This document shows positions 31,080 through 42,752 of a stretch of DNA of 64,000 nucleotides, one piece after another. The position numbers and the translations under genes were made by a program. The notes beneath the pieces were generated by a model, which was given only the letters and a program-made list of their open reading frames with translations, made no database searches and was not told where the DNA came from. Numbering within the stretch: position 1 is the first letter of the stretch; each line of letters starts with the position of its first letter. The stretch comes from Hydrotaea diabolus (taxonomy: Eukaryota > Arthropoda > Insecta > Diptera > Muscidae), in NCBI GenBank assembly GCA_963513945.1, contig OY740720.1, positions 138,686,839 through 138,750,838 on the forward strand. Direction: 5' to 3'.

Positions 31080-32470
31080 GGCTCTTTTGTTTTTGGCCGG
31101 ATAAGAAGTGATCACGAATTAAGGATCTTTTGTCGATGTAGATATTACTGATTTAAATTTTTCTATGGCCTTCCCAAGTTTTGGCCGAGGAAAGAAGTGA
31201 TCACGTATGAGGGCTCTTTTGTCGAATAGCCGTTTAGTTTAGAAGATGTCGCTGATTTAAGTTTTCTATGGTCTTCCCATGTTTTTGGCCGAGGAAAGAA
31301 GTGATCTCGAATGAGGGGTCTTTTATCGATTAGCCGTTTAGTTTAGAAGATATCGCAGATTTAAGTTTTTCTGTGGTCTTCCCACGTTTTTGGCCGAGGA
31401 AAAAAAGTTATAACGAATGAGGGCTCCTTTGTCGATTAACCGTTTAGTTTAGAAGATATCGCTGATTAAAGCTTCTATTTGGTCTTCTAACGTTTTTGGC
31501 AGAGATAAGAATTAAGGCTCTTTTGTCGATTAGACGCTTAATTTAGATGTCGCGGATTTAAGCTTTTAGATGGTCTTCCCATGTTTTTGGCTGGGATAAG
31601 AAGTGATCACGAATTAAGGCATTTTTTTGATTAGACGCTTCCTTTAGGAGATATCGCTGATAAAGGTTTTTCTATGGTCTTCCCACGTGTTTAGGCGAGA
31701 AAAGAAGTGATCACGAATTAAGGATCTTTTGTTGATTAGACGCTCGTTTAAAAGATATCGCAGATTTAAGTTTTTCTGTGGTCTTCCCACGTTTTTGGCC
31801 GAGGAAAAAAGTGATCACGAATGAGGGCTCTTTTGTCGATTAGACGCTTAGTTTAGGAGATATCGCTGATTAAAGCTTTTATTTGGTCTTCTAACGTTTT
31901 TGGCGGAGATAATAAGTTATTTCGAATTAAGGCTCTTTTGTCGACTAGACGCTTAATTTAGGAGATGTCGCGGATTTAAGCTTTTATATGGCACTTTTCG
32001 CTGAGTTAAGAAGTGATCACGAATTAAGGTTTTTTTTTCGATTAGACGCTTCCTTTAGGAGATATCGCTGATAAAGGTTTTTCTATGGTCTTCCCACGTG
32101 TTTGGGCGAGGAAAGAAATGATCACGAATTAAGGATCTTTTGTTGATTAGACGCTCGTTTAAAAGATATCGCAGATTTAAGTTTTTCTGTGGTCTTCCCA
32201 CGTTTTTGGCCGAGGAAAGAAGTGATCACGAATGACGGCCCTTTTGTCGATTAGACGTTTAGTTTGGAAGATATTGCTGATTAATACTTTTATATGACCT
32301 TCCCACGTTTTGCCCGAGGATAGAAGTGATTTCGAATTAAGGCTCTTTTGTCGATTAGGCGCTTAATTTAGGAGATGTCGCTGATTTAAACTTCTTTATG
32401 GTCTTCTTATGTTTTTGGCCGAGAATCGCAGTGATCACGAATTAAAGTAGATATTGCTGATTTAAATTTA
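31080..32470 (+). repeat. Satellite array, about 14 units of roughly 100 bp, with 411-bp higher-order period
   Basis: Each unit has GAAGTGATCACGAATTAAGG, CTCTTTTGTCGATTAGACGC, a TTTAGGAGATATCGCTGATT block and TGGTCTTCCCACGTTTTTGG. Units are diverged, but four-unit blocks are much more alike: GTTGATTAGACGCTCGTTTA appears at 31731 and 32142, 411 bp apart, and the units on either side match in the same order. TGATCA, AGATATCG and CACGTG-like palindromes are conserved. Non-coding. Confidence 0.85.
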
Positions 32471-32740
32471 GCTGCCGGCACTTTTTCATTGGCTTGAAAT
32501 CTGTCTGCACTTAGGTGTATAGCCTTTGTTCATTGAAAAATACATTTGGTGCTGGGTCTGCGGATGGTGAAGTAGCGTTCACCGAAACTGCAGTCAGCCC
32601 TGCTTTCAACTAAAAGTATTTTCGACTGACTTTTGAATACATTTTTTGTTTTTTCTCTGAACAAATGTTCAAAAAGAAATATGGGCTCAAATCTGACTAT
32701 GAACTAAGCATTTCAATAAAATTTAATGAATGAGTTATGT

Positions 32741-34300
32741 TTAACTGGAAACCAAAATCGAATCAGAGCCCAGTGATCCGTTTCCATACTGGCATTTCAC
32801 AATGATAGAAGTTTTCAAAAATGTTATCGGTTTTTATGTAACATTCGCTGGTTTCTTGTAAAATGCAATTTTTTTTATTGGTTTTAACTGAATCATTTGG
32901 CATATCAACTAGGCCGGAATTCTCTCAGAACAGTTCGCTGACATCCTAATTTCAAGGAACTTGAAAGTATTAAAAAAAAATTGTAAAACTAAATTTCACC
33001 AAATTTTTCAATGTTTCTTTTGCTTTTGGAATAAAAAACTGAGAATTATTCGCATAAAAAATTCATCATACCCACTTTTAAAAAAATGAAAATCGCCGAA
33101 GATTTTGTTTTTATCTAATAGACAAAAGTCTAAACTAACTTTTGTGCAAAAAAATGTCACCGAATTTTATTTTATTTTTTCACAAAAATTTAAAATTTTT
33201 CACAAATTCATCATTAAATTCATTAAAAAATTTATTAAAAATAATTTTTATAAGATTTAAAAAAAATAAAACTATTCTAAAATTATAAGGCAATACGATT
33301 TCGTGTAAAAATGCGTCTTTGACAAATATTTTCGTTGAACTACTTTGGAACGACAGTACAATTTTAATTAATTCTGGATACAAATCCCTCACTTTGAATG
33401 GCTCTGGAGCCCAAAAAAACTATTTCTACGAAAAAATATTTGCGGGTTTTTCTTAGTTGAACTATTAAATGATACCAAAAAAATTAAATTCGAAGCAGGT
33501 AATTTTTCTAATTTTTGTCAATGAAACGGAGTACTGTGTAGAACATCTTTTCACCCATTTTTTTTAACTAACCTACTAAATATGACCGATATGAAAGTAT
33601 AACTTTTTAATCACATCTGCGGCCAAGACTTTAAGCATTAATATGAGCTATTTTGTGTCACATTAACCCTTAAGTAGCCGGAAATGTTAAGGTTTAAATT
33701 CTACTTTACTTCAATTAAATAATTTATCATATTCAGTTCTATCTTAAAATTAACTTCTGCATACAATCTTTTTTAGATTCGAAAGTAAAAAACAAGTTTT
33801 TAAAAAACCTGCTCATTACTTAAATAACAGAATAAATATTTTTAAATTGTTAAGTATAAAAATTAAATAAAAAACACTTTGTTATTTCGACCAGATAACC
33901 GAATACATAAAATTTAACCATAAGTAGGTCCAAATAACAAATGCTCATGTTAACGACAACCGAATTCAAAGAGTACTTATAGCTAATAATCTATAACAGC
34001 AAATAATACAATTAACAAATTTAGTTCCAAAAATCATCCTAATAAGTTAAGGTTACCGATACTTTGTCTCTTCAACCAATACTGTCAGTTTCCACTGCTG
34101 AAAATTGTCGTGTATCAAATCAATACTCGGTTGCTGCAATGGAATATTGGGAATAATCGGTTGTAGCAACAAATCTGTTCTCTCTGTGCGTTTCATCGCT
34201 AACAAATAATGGAGAGCAAAAAATATTTTGTAATAATTAATTCTTGTAAAATTCAAAATTTGTTCCGCTGTTAAAACACGGTGTGGCGTCAGTTTTTCGC
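32741..34300. other. AT-rich gene-free stretch
   Basis: 33620-33690 (GACTTTAAGCATTAATATGA, TATTTTGTGTCACATTAACC) is a diverged direct repeat of 30120-30190. No gene recognised. Confidence 0.4.
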
Positions 34301-35462
34301 TGTTTCTTCATTAAGTGATTCACATCTCCTTTCTTAATTTGTTAATTGTTCTTTATAGTTTTCGAAAGTGTACCAACCAACAGTGCTTGAAGATTGTTGC
34401 TATTAATCTTTTTAAAACGCAACATAAACTTTATTTTCGATTTTTTGCTCATCATCATGATAATCGTGAGGAGTGGGGTGGGGGATTTTCAAGATTTCTT
34501 TCCGGAAATGTTACTTTTCTTTTTTTGTTTACATTGTCTTTGGTAATCTTGTTAAAAATCGTGCACAACAAATGCGAAATAAATTTCATTTCGCTGGCTC
34601 TGCTGCCAAAACAGCTCCATACAGTTGTCGCACGAGGGTGGATTGTAAAAGTTTTCAAAAGACTAAGAAATTTGAAGTGAGTAGCGATAAATACGAATTG
34701 AACTTTTGGCGACATGTTTAATTCATAGTCACCAATGGTTTAATAGCGAAAAATTCAAACTTAAAAATATTTCACGAGGCAGTAGAGTTAAGCCAGTAAA
34801 CATAAATTCAAATTTAAACTTCGCATTCTGCGCCTAGAGAACTCAAATACGAATTTATAAATTGTTTTTATAACCACTGCTGGGTCAGAATATTTAAAAC
34901 GAAAAAAATGGTCGAACATTTTATAAAGCGCTATTTTATCATTGTATAAATGGCTGCTTTCATTTGTTTTTTTTATTTTATTTGTTTTTTTAGCAATGTT
35001 CATATTTTAAAATAGCCAAAAAAAACGCATTATTGGGCTTAATTTGTTTACGGAATTTGCGCAAAAGTCTTTCAAATCCACAAGCAGAGAAAAATTATAA
35101 TCGGTTGCCATAACCAATTGTTTGTAATCGTAATGGATATTCGGTTTGACATACCGAAAGATGGTCAAAATTATCATCGTAGTGTACACACAACTAATTG
35201 ATCGACGGTACCAATGAAACCCAGAAAAGGGTTTTTTCTTTGCCACAACTGGTGGTTGTGGAAACCTATGGTTTTGCAAACCTATTGTTGTTGTAACTAA
35301 TTATTGGTGATGATAACTAATACGTATTATAATCGTATATCATAATCAAAAACGGGTTGTTTACTGTTAATTTTTGTTTGTTTTGAATAGGCGTTATTAA
35401 AAAAAATAATTCGATTATTACTGACTTAAGCCAATCCAATTATTTTAGTAAAAATCTTACTA
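34301..35462. other. AT-rich gene-free stretch, possible decayed TIR element near 35.08-35.3 kb
   Basis: 35081 onwards (AGCAGAGAAAAATTATAATC, then GGTTGCCATAACC) resembles the end of the TIR element at 58915 (ACGCAGAGAAAAGATATGGTT). Similar ends occur near 34140-34200 and 36980-37020 (GAATCTGCTCTCTTTGTGC). A 121-codon open frame at 34315-34680 has no domain and biased AT content. Confidence 0.35.
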
Positions 35463-36734
35463 CGAGGACAACCGCAAAAGTAACTGGCCTAACATAAAAA
35501 GAACCGTTTTTTTGGAATTATTATTATTTATTTTTCAACATAATCTCCTTCCAACTCAATACACTTCATCAAACGTTTTTCAAGTTTTTTAATTCCATCC
35601 GAAAAATAAGATTTTTCATGACCTTCAAAATATGCCTCAGTTTCAGCAATAACCTCGCTATTGGACGAACATTTTTGCCACCGAGAATTTTTTTTAAATT
35701 TGGAAACAAGAAATAATCAGACAGAGCTAAATCTGGACTATATGGTGGATGGAGAGCAATTTCAAATCGTAATTCGGCCCGTTTTTGTTGAGTTAAAAAT
35801 GCAGTGTGTGAAGGAGCGTTATCTTGATGAAAAAGAACTTTTTTTTTCTAAATGCGGTTGGTTTATCTTGATTTCTTCAGTCAACCGATCCAATAATGCA
35901 CAATAATATTCACTATTTATAGTTTTTTCTTTCTCAAGATAATCAATAAATATTATACCCCTTGCATCCCAAAATACTGTGGCTGGCCATTACTTTTCCT
36001 GCTAACTTAACAGTTTTCGCCTTCTGGGGACCACTTTTACCAGCTTCTATCCATTGTTTTGACTGTTCTTTGCATTCTGGGATGTAGTGATAGATCCATG
36101 TTTCATCAACAGTTATGAATCGGCGCAAGAACTCTATTGGATTACGCTGATAAATCTCGAAATTGGTCTAACGGACGATTTTTTGGGGCAAAGTCAACAA
36201 ACGCGGCACCCTACCTGCGGATAGCTTTTTCATGTGGAGTTCATCATGTAAAATACTCCAAACTTGTTTTTCGTGTATTTTAACAATATCAGCAAGTTAT
36301 CTGAACTTTATTCGTCACTTCATGAAATACTTTTCTAATGTTTTCAATAGTAGTAGCAGTTTTCGGTCTTCCAGAGCGTTGTTCATCTTCCGTACTTGAA
36401 CGACCTATTCTAAATTATTAAACCCAGGATTTCACGTTGGAGTATGATGGTGCATTATCACCATGAATAGAATCCAATTCATCTTTGATTAATTGTGGCG
36501 TATAACCTTTCATATAAAAGTGTTTAATTACCGCACGAAACTTTTTATTTTCCATTTTTCAAAAATTATAAAACTTGTTTACTTCAATCACCTGTAACAA
36601 AGAAAATAATCATTAAATATTTCGGAAATTTTGACAGATGGCTTATAAAAGATTGCTTTTAAAAAACAAAAACAAAAAAAGTTGCTAGTAAAACAGAAAA
36701 TGTGCCAGGCCAGTTAGTTTTGCGGTCGCCCTCG
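35463..36734 (-). mobile_element. Mariner family M2, copy 2 (defective)
   Basis: TA-flanked; ends CGAGGACAACCGCAAAAGTA and, inverted, CGAGGGCGACCGCAAAACTA. Minus strand: M-E-N-K-K-F-R-A-V-I-K near 36550, F-I-T-V-D-E-T-W-I-Y-H-Y near 36100 (first Asp), H-Q-D-N-A-P-S-H-T-A near 35830 (second Asp) and Y-S-P-D-L-A-L-S-D-Y-F-L-F near 35735 (third Asp), 34 residues apart. This copy keeps the segment around the second Asp that copy 1 lost. Several frameshifts; inactive. Confidence 0.9.
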
Positions 36735-37519
36735 TATACCTTTTCCACTTGTTTCACGACATGACACTCCTTATGTCCCTCCCTATGTAAAATTTTTCAA
36801 TTTTTCTTGAACAGTGCGATATTTAGATAATTAAAACCAATTTTTTTCTTCGATTACTTCGTATGTTGCTTCGATACTTCATTTCCAATTATTGATCATT
36901 ACAGAGCTCCAACTAACTTTTGGTTGTACTGACGAAATACTTGAGGTGCTGGCAATCTCAATCATTCGGTTCGCAAACAAATTCGGTTGTGGCAATGAAT
37001 CTGCTCTCTTTGTGCAAAACAGTACTGCAACTCTTGGGACTGCCAAAATTGTTCACCGGCGTTGATCGGTACCCGATGTACATTCTAACGATTATTTTCT
37101 ATAATGCTTTCCCAAAATTGGTAAAAAGTTCGTAGTGCTATCTTTAACTTGACCCAAGTTTAGTACAAATCGGCCAATCAGTTCGAGAACAGAAAGTTTT
37201 TTTTGTAAAGTCCAAAAAATAAGCTTTGTTTAATTTTAAATTTTTGTCAATTTCCAAACAATTTCAAACAGTTTTTGATCATAGGCCATCGTTATGCAAA
37301 ATTTCAGGATCCTAGGTTGATTCGCTTGACCGCTTAAGAGCTTTCAATAGAAACACTGACGGATGGACATGTCTAGATTGTCCATCTACTCTTCAATGGA
37401 GGATATAAAACATAAAAAAAATTTTGAAGCTATTTATACGATTATAAAGAGACGTTTTAAAAACTTTTCGAGCAAAAAGCAATTAAAAACGTTTTTAAGT
37501 TCGGCCAGGCCTAACTTCA
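36735..37519. other. Gene-free spacer
   Basis: 37260-37400 (TTTCAGGATCCTAGGTTGAT, CACTGACGGATGGACATG) is a dispersed intergenic repeat, also at 39240-39360 and 53380-53470. No gene. Confidence 0.4.
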
Positions 37520-38841
37520 CGAGGGTTGCTTTATACATTTCTGGCATAGGCAACACTTAGTGTTCCCTGACGCCATCTGACATTTCCATTGGAAAGTTTG
37601 ACATTTTTTAGCATAAACGTACTCTGAACGTTTTGACGTACGACCACCATTTGTGTTGTTTACAGTGACTTGAGAAAAACAACTTGGCAAAAAAATGGAA
37701 TTAACTCGTGAACATTTTCGTGCGATCATTTTTCACAACTTTCGGCGTAGATTATCACGACAAGAGTGCATCGATGAACTTAAATCTTTGTATGGCGATG
37801 AAGCACCATCCTATAGCACTGTGAAAAACTGGTTTAATGAATTCAATCGTGGCCGACACTTGCTCAAAGACGAAGGTCATAAAGGTCGTCCAAAAACGGC
37901 CGTTGTGCCAGAAAACATTGATGCCGTGCGTGAACTGATAATGCAAGATCGTCATGTGACATACCGTGCGATAGAGGCATCCTTGGGCATTTCTGCCACC
38001 AGCATACATTCGATATTGCATGAACACCTGGCCGTAAAAAAGGTTTGTTCTCGTTGGATCCCGCACAATTTGACAATCGCTCAAAAAAGGCTCGTGGCGA
38101 TTGGTGCAACGTATTTTTGAAAAAAAAACGATCAGGCTTCAAAAGACGTTTAAAAGATCGTCACAGGTGACGAATCATGGATCTATGCGTATGAGGCCGA
38201 AACAAAACAGCAATCGACCGTGTGGGTCTTCGAAGACGACCCAACAACAAAAGTTGTTCGTGGATGAAGCACTTCGAAGCAGATGGTCTCCTGTTTCTTC
38301 AGCAAAACTGGTCATGTGAGTGGTACACCACAATTTGTTTGCCTGAAGTCTTGGGAGAAATTCGAAAAACGAACAAGAGAAGACGAATCATTGTGCACGA
38401 TGACAATGTGAGCTCTTACACATTGGCTTTTGACCGGCCAAAACATCGAATTGATGTGTCATCCGCCGTATAGCCCTGATTTGGCACCCAATGACTTCTT
38501 TTTATTCCCGCAGCCTTTTTGACCGGCCAAAACGTCGAATTGATAGGGCATCCGCCGTACAGCCCTGACTTGGCACCCAATGACTTTTTTTTATTCCGCA
38601 CATTAGGAAAAAAATGCGTGGTCAAAGATTTTCGTCGCCAGAAGATGCTGTAGAAGCGTTCAAAAACCATGTTTTGGAGGTGTCTCAATCGGAGTGGAAA
38701 AAATGCTTCGACAATTTGTTTGAGCGCATGCAAAAGTGTATGAATCATGCTGGAGAATACTTTGAAAAACATTAATACCTTTTTTGATGATAAATATTCG
38801 CATTTTCATTATTAGGCCAGAAATATATATGGCAGCCCTCG
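37520..38841 (+). mobile_element. Mariner family M1 with best-preserved N-terminal domain
   Basis: Ends CGAGGGTTGCTTTATACATT and (inverted) CGAGGGCTGCCATATATATT; TA follows the right end. The frame at 37695-38120 gives an intact paired-like DNA-binding half (M-E-L-T-R-E-H-F-R-A-I-I-F-H-N-F to A-V-K-K-V-C-S-R-W-I-P-H-N-L-T-I-A-Q-K). Then a small deletion and frameshifts; the first catalytic Asp is near 38170 (T-G-D-E-S-W-I-Y-A-Y), the second near 38400 (H-D-D-N). The segment with the third Asp occurs twice because of a 100-bp tandem duplication at 38420-38610. C-terminus at 38770. Inactive. Confidence 0.9.
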
Positions 38842-39371
38842 TATATACCCTCCACCGTCCAGACGCTACTAAGGCACAAAAACAGTCCGTTTTTGGGCCT
38901 TATCGGCCAATGCTTTCGTTCCTAATCTCAGCTAAAACTATGCAGCTATGCCCTTTTTTAAAGTATTTAGTGCATCCAAACTAACAATGCCCCTTCTAAT
39001 GTCCATATTGCCTATTGACTGCCCGTTTTGACCCTACCGGACGTTTTTGGGACCACGCGAGCCGAAACCTCGAGCAACTATGCCCTTTTGAGGTATTAAG
39101 TGCTTCCTAACTAACTCAACCCATTTTAACCTGTTTGACACAATTTGTTAAGAAAATACTGAGAAAAGTGGGCTTTTGACCGAGGTACCTGTAGTCCCTT
39201 TAAAGTAAACTTCTTCCCTTAAAAGAAAACGTTTACAATCCCCAAACAGTTTAAGATTATAAGCCATCATCATGCTAAACTTTAGGATCCTAGATTGATT
39301 CGTTTGACTGCTGTCGTGCTTTCAACTGTCACACTGACGGACATGGCTAGATCGTCTTAGAATTTTATAGT
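38842..39371. other. Dispersed repeats, no gene
   Basis: 38880-39180 contains a loose tandem pair (GCAGCTATGCCCTTTTTTAA / GCAACTATGCCCTTTTGAGG) and is homologous to 27420-27590 inverted. Confidence 0.45.
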
Positions 39372-39379
39372 ATATATAC

Positions 39380-41982
39380 TAGGGCTGTTCAAAAAATTTT
39401 TTTTTTGAATTTGATTATGCATAGTAGCATATTTTGTTCCTTTTTTATAAACATTGCTTTGTGCAAAAACTCAAACAAATCGAAAAATATTTAGGGGTTG
39501 CTCAAAGGACTTCTTTTTATTGAACTTTAATACATATAATTTAAGCAAAATGTGCTAATTAGCATTACGTAATAACCACTTAACATATTCTATAATGCAT
39601 TATGATCTTGTTATCGCGCATTATACGCTTTTAGTGTAACTTTTCGAGCATCGGGAACTCTCTTTCTGTGATCCTCTACCACCTGAATTAATTTCTGCAT
39701 CTCTGTCTCATTCTTCGTAATAGATTCGTTGAAGGCAGACATTAGAGCAACAGAACGTTCTGCTACATCGTTAACTACTCTCAAAGAATCAACAATGTGC
39801 TTGGCTTCCTGGAATTTTGGTGATTCATTCCACGAATCGGGATCAATGTTGAGAAATTCCAGATCAATATTTAAGGCATTCAGAGCACAGACAGATGAAT
39901 AATTCACCAGATTGTGCAAGCTTTTGCTCTCTAACCGATCGCAGCTATTCAGTTTGATTACTCTTTCTGTCCATTCTTTTGGGAAACTCTTAATATTATT
40001 TAACTCGTTTGCCAACATTCGTTTCTCCTGAACTGGAAGTTTATCGGAAAACAAGGAAAGAGGAATCAGCTCGGGCCCAAGATACCACAAGTGAGATTTT
40101 AGCTTCTTCATTGCTGCTTCTGAAACAATCGCATTCACAGCTGAATACTGTGTTATTTGTTTGAATAGGCGCAAATCATTTACTGGAGCATCACTTGCTT
40201 TAGGACAAGAAATCCACGCTTTAACGTAAATGAGGCACGCGAACAAACAAAATTCGGCGAGACTCTTCTCCTCTTTGACCGTTAGCTTAAATTCTGCTCG
40301 AAAAAGATAAATCTTCACACAGTAGATAACTTTTGCCATCCATCTTGCCATGTGGTATGCACCAGGAATCTTGAAACGATACTGATCTGCTGTGGGTAAC
40401 TCCCCTAAAAGTAATAAACAAAGTTCCACCATCTCTTTGTAGTCATCTCGAGGCATGTATTATTCTCTTGATGATAGAATACCTTTGAGGAAAGAAGTTA
40501 CTTCCTTTTTCAGATCTTGTAGGTATGGCGTGTTTAGGCGTTTATCGTCCAAGAGCTTAAAGTTCTGAAGATTGATTTTTGCCCAACCTAGCTGAAATCG
40601 TTGAAAAAGTGATATATTAGGACCTTTGGATGGTCCAAACAACACTGAAAACACATTTCCAACAATCAGCTCGTGAATGTGATGTCTACAAGCAAAATAT
40701 AATAAGTTCCTGCCCATCTGTTTCTCAAGAAGAACACACGCTCCATTTGGAGCTCCTGTATTTGCAGCAGTTGTATCAAAGCTCATTCCAATAATATCAT
40801 ACACAACTTCCCATAGGACAAGAAGCTGGAATGTTGCTTTTGCTTGTGCGTCTCCCGTTCCTGAAGATATTTTGGAAACGCCAAGTACTTTTTCCATATG
40901 ATGGCCCGTGACAACTACAGGTAGCCGATCAACATTTGATTTTGGGTCCTGTTTGTTTGTACTGTCTTTCATCACTTTACCATCCCAATGAACCAATAGT
41001 GGTGGCTTTTCAATAGTATGGAAACCTTCTCTCACAGATCTGTCAATATATGATCGATGAGCTGCTCGCTTCCTTTGTACAGTTGAACGAGATAAGAAAC
41101 CATCATCCAGATCTTGCTCATCAGCTTTTGCAATTGCTGCAGCTAAGATGGTGAACTTTGTATCAGAAAGGTTTATACGATCCAATGTTGATGTCACATC
41201 AGGTGAAGCAAGCATGTTCTGGAGAATACATGATTTGTGTGGAGGGCTATCTCCAGATGAGACAAAAAATATTTCAATTTCATAGCTTGCATCAATTTTA
41301 TCATATTCACAATTGTTTTTATCACCATCTTCGTCGAGATTTTCAAGTGCACTAAATGTAGAAGCAGCAGCTGTCTTTCTTACCTCTTCACGTCGTTTTC
41401 TTTCGCTTGTTTCCGTTCCTGGATCCGCAGTTCCCGTATTGCCAATTCCGTGTCCACTCCAGCCATCTTCATCTTTCTACTTCCTCGCTGAACCTTTAGA
41501 AACACTTCATCTTATTCAATTCTGATTTGGCTTTCAGCTTCATGATGTGCTATATCGAAAAGCAGTTCAATTTTGTATGAGACCGTATTTTCTCTAATAC
41601 CCTGTGCCTCTGAAACTCGTGATTTGTTTTTCTTCAGCAATTGTATTCCTCAACAAGACATTGTTGAGGAATACAAGCAGGAATACAAGGAAAACAGTGG
41701 GCCTTAAGTCAATATTACCACACTTTTTTGTACAATCATGTTGGATTTCCAATTCACAAATCGACACCGGGACCAAATAGTAAATTTTCTAACGAAATAT
41801 GTACTCGTATACAAAAGCTATTCTATAGCAAATCTTTGGAAGCGTTGAGCGACCTCTAAACATTGTTCGATTGAATATCTTTTTTGCAGGTCTTATTTGC
41901 ACTCCAAGTGGCACAAAATGAGCTACTATGCGTTTAGATCCGATAAAAAAATTTTTTTCCCACTATGTCATGAACAGCCTTA
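39380..41982 (-). mobile_element. hAT-type DNA transposon with unusual transposase, perfect 8-bp target duplication
   Basis: Length 2603 bp. Ends TAGGGCTGTTCA and, inverted, TAAGGCTGTTCA; the subterminal parts also match (TATGCATAGTAGCATATTTTG versus CGCATAGTAGCTCATTTTG). The flanks are ATATATAC at 39372-39379 and again at 41983-41990. An 8-bp duplication and (T/C)AGGG ends are hAT hallmarks. It encodes one transposase on the minus strand, now interrupted. A 15-bp inverted repeat (TGTATTCCTCAACAA) lies at 41642-41675 inside the coding leader. Confidence 0.85.
39611..41640 (-). pseudogene. Divergent hAT-like transposase, interrupted by two stops and one frameshift
   Basis: Main parts: 40460-41215 (251 codons) and 39611-40456 (281 codons), in the same frame and separated by one TAA. 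The frame continues upstream of 41215 (E-N-L-D-E-D-G-D-K-N-N) to a frameshift near 41397, then L-A-I-R-E-L-R-I-Q-E-R-K-Q-A back to about 41640, with another stop near 41510. Motifs: V-H-W-D-G-K (Asp at codon 78 of the first part), S-F-D-T-T-A-A-N-T-G (Asp 147), C-R-H-H-I-H-E-L (Cys 176, His 179) and N-D-V-A-E-R-S-V-A-L-M (Glu 233 of the second part). This order matches the hAT RNase-H-like fold (D, D, C-x2-H, E), but the wording of each motif is unlike Ac/hobo types. No zinc finger was found. The motif-to-catalysis mapping is inference; I cannot name the family. Confidence 0.65.
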
Positions 41983-41990
41983 ATATATAC

Positions 41991-42752
41991 TTTATAAGGT
42001 CTCTGATCAATATTTCGCAGTGTTGCAAATGGAATCACAAATTAAGTATACTATCCACTCTTCAGTAGAGGGTATAGTAACCTTTTAGGTACGCATACAA
42101 AATTCTGGCTCTGAAAGCTTCCAGGTTTCTGTGAATCTATGGAGGACAAATAGAGATATATCTCTATTTGTATACTTTTGAAAAATTAAACCTGCTTCAG
42201 ATGATACCTCCATTATCAGATAATAATGCCAGAAGTCCGTTTATCTCGAATAATTTGGAGAATATTTAAATCATAAGCGGAATATAATTTTTTTCAAAAA
42301 TTTCTCTACAGTCATTTTAGTGCGTCCATGGAAGACAAATGGAGACACTTTCGTATACGAGTTATGCGTCAGACTATAGCTACTTATATCCCAGATTAAT
42401 GATAGAAGGCTGTTTGTTTGAAATAATTCTCAGAGTATTTATATCGCAAGCGTGAATACGTATCTAATTTGGCAAACTTTGCTTTAGAGCGTACGTCCAT
42501 AGATGAGGAATGCAGACACTGTCGTAAAAAGGGACAGCTTCAGATTATAGACTCAACTACTAGTGTCAGATATCTATAATAAAAAACTTTTTGTCTCAAA
42601 AAAAATGGTAGAGTATTTAACTGATCACCTAAAATGTTGTTTTCCAAAAAATTGCCCTAAATCTGATTTTAAGTGCTTCCGATACCAGCATCAACCGAAA
42701 GGTCTCCTTTACAAATACGTCTTAATTTTTTCTCTTTGTCCCTAAACTTCAC
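41991..42752. other. Gene-free spacer
   Basis: A palindromic TATACTATCCACTCTTCAGT...GAGGGTATAGTA near 42048-42078 is a common intergenic motif type in flies. No gene. Confidence 0.35.

Larger units (their letters stand above)
30420..32740 (+). mobile_element. Putative element carrying the satellite array in its centre
   Basis: Left flank (30434-30830) and right flank (32480-32740, with TGTCTGCACTTAGGTGTATA, CGGATGGTGAAGTAGCGTTC and CTCAAATCTGACTATG) both have homologous blocks in 59270-59640, inverted and lying together there without a satellite. The simplest reading is a dispersed non-autonomous element in which an internal repeat expanded here. Termini are not defined; Helitron-like (DINE-type) elements often have such internal arrays, but I cannot show this. 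Confidence 0.4.

Noticed and set aside
31080..32470. Regular repeats resembling a CRISPR array
   Set aside because: Units of about 100 bp are repeats throughout, with no unique spacers, and the DNA is eukaryotic.
34315..34680. 121-codon open frame as a gene
   Set aside because: Hydrophobic and AT-driven composition, no domain, an open frame on the opposite strand of similar size, and no splice or promoter context.
41333..41400. A 32-bp intron (GTAAG...TTTAG) in the unusual hAT transposase
   Set aside because: It would restore the frame, but 32 bp is shorter than usual for fly introns; a frameshift in the A-rich stretch is simpler.
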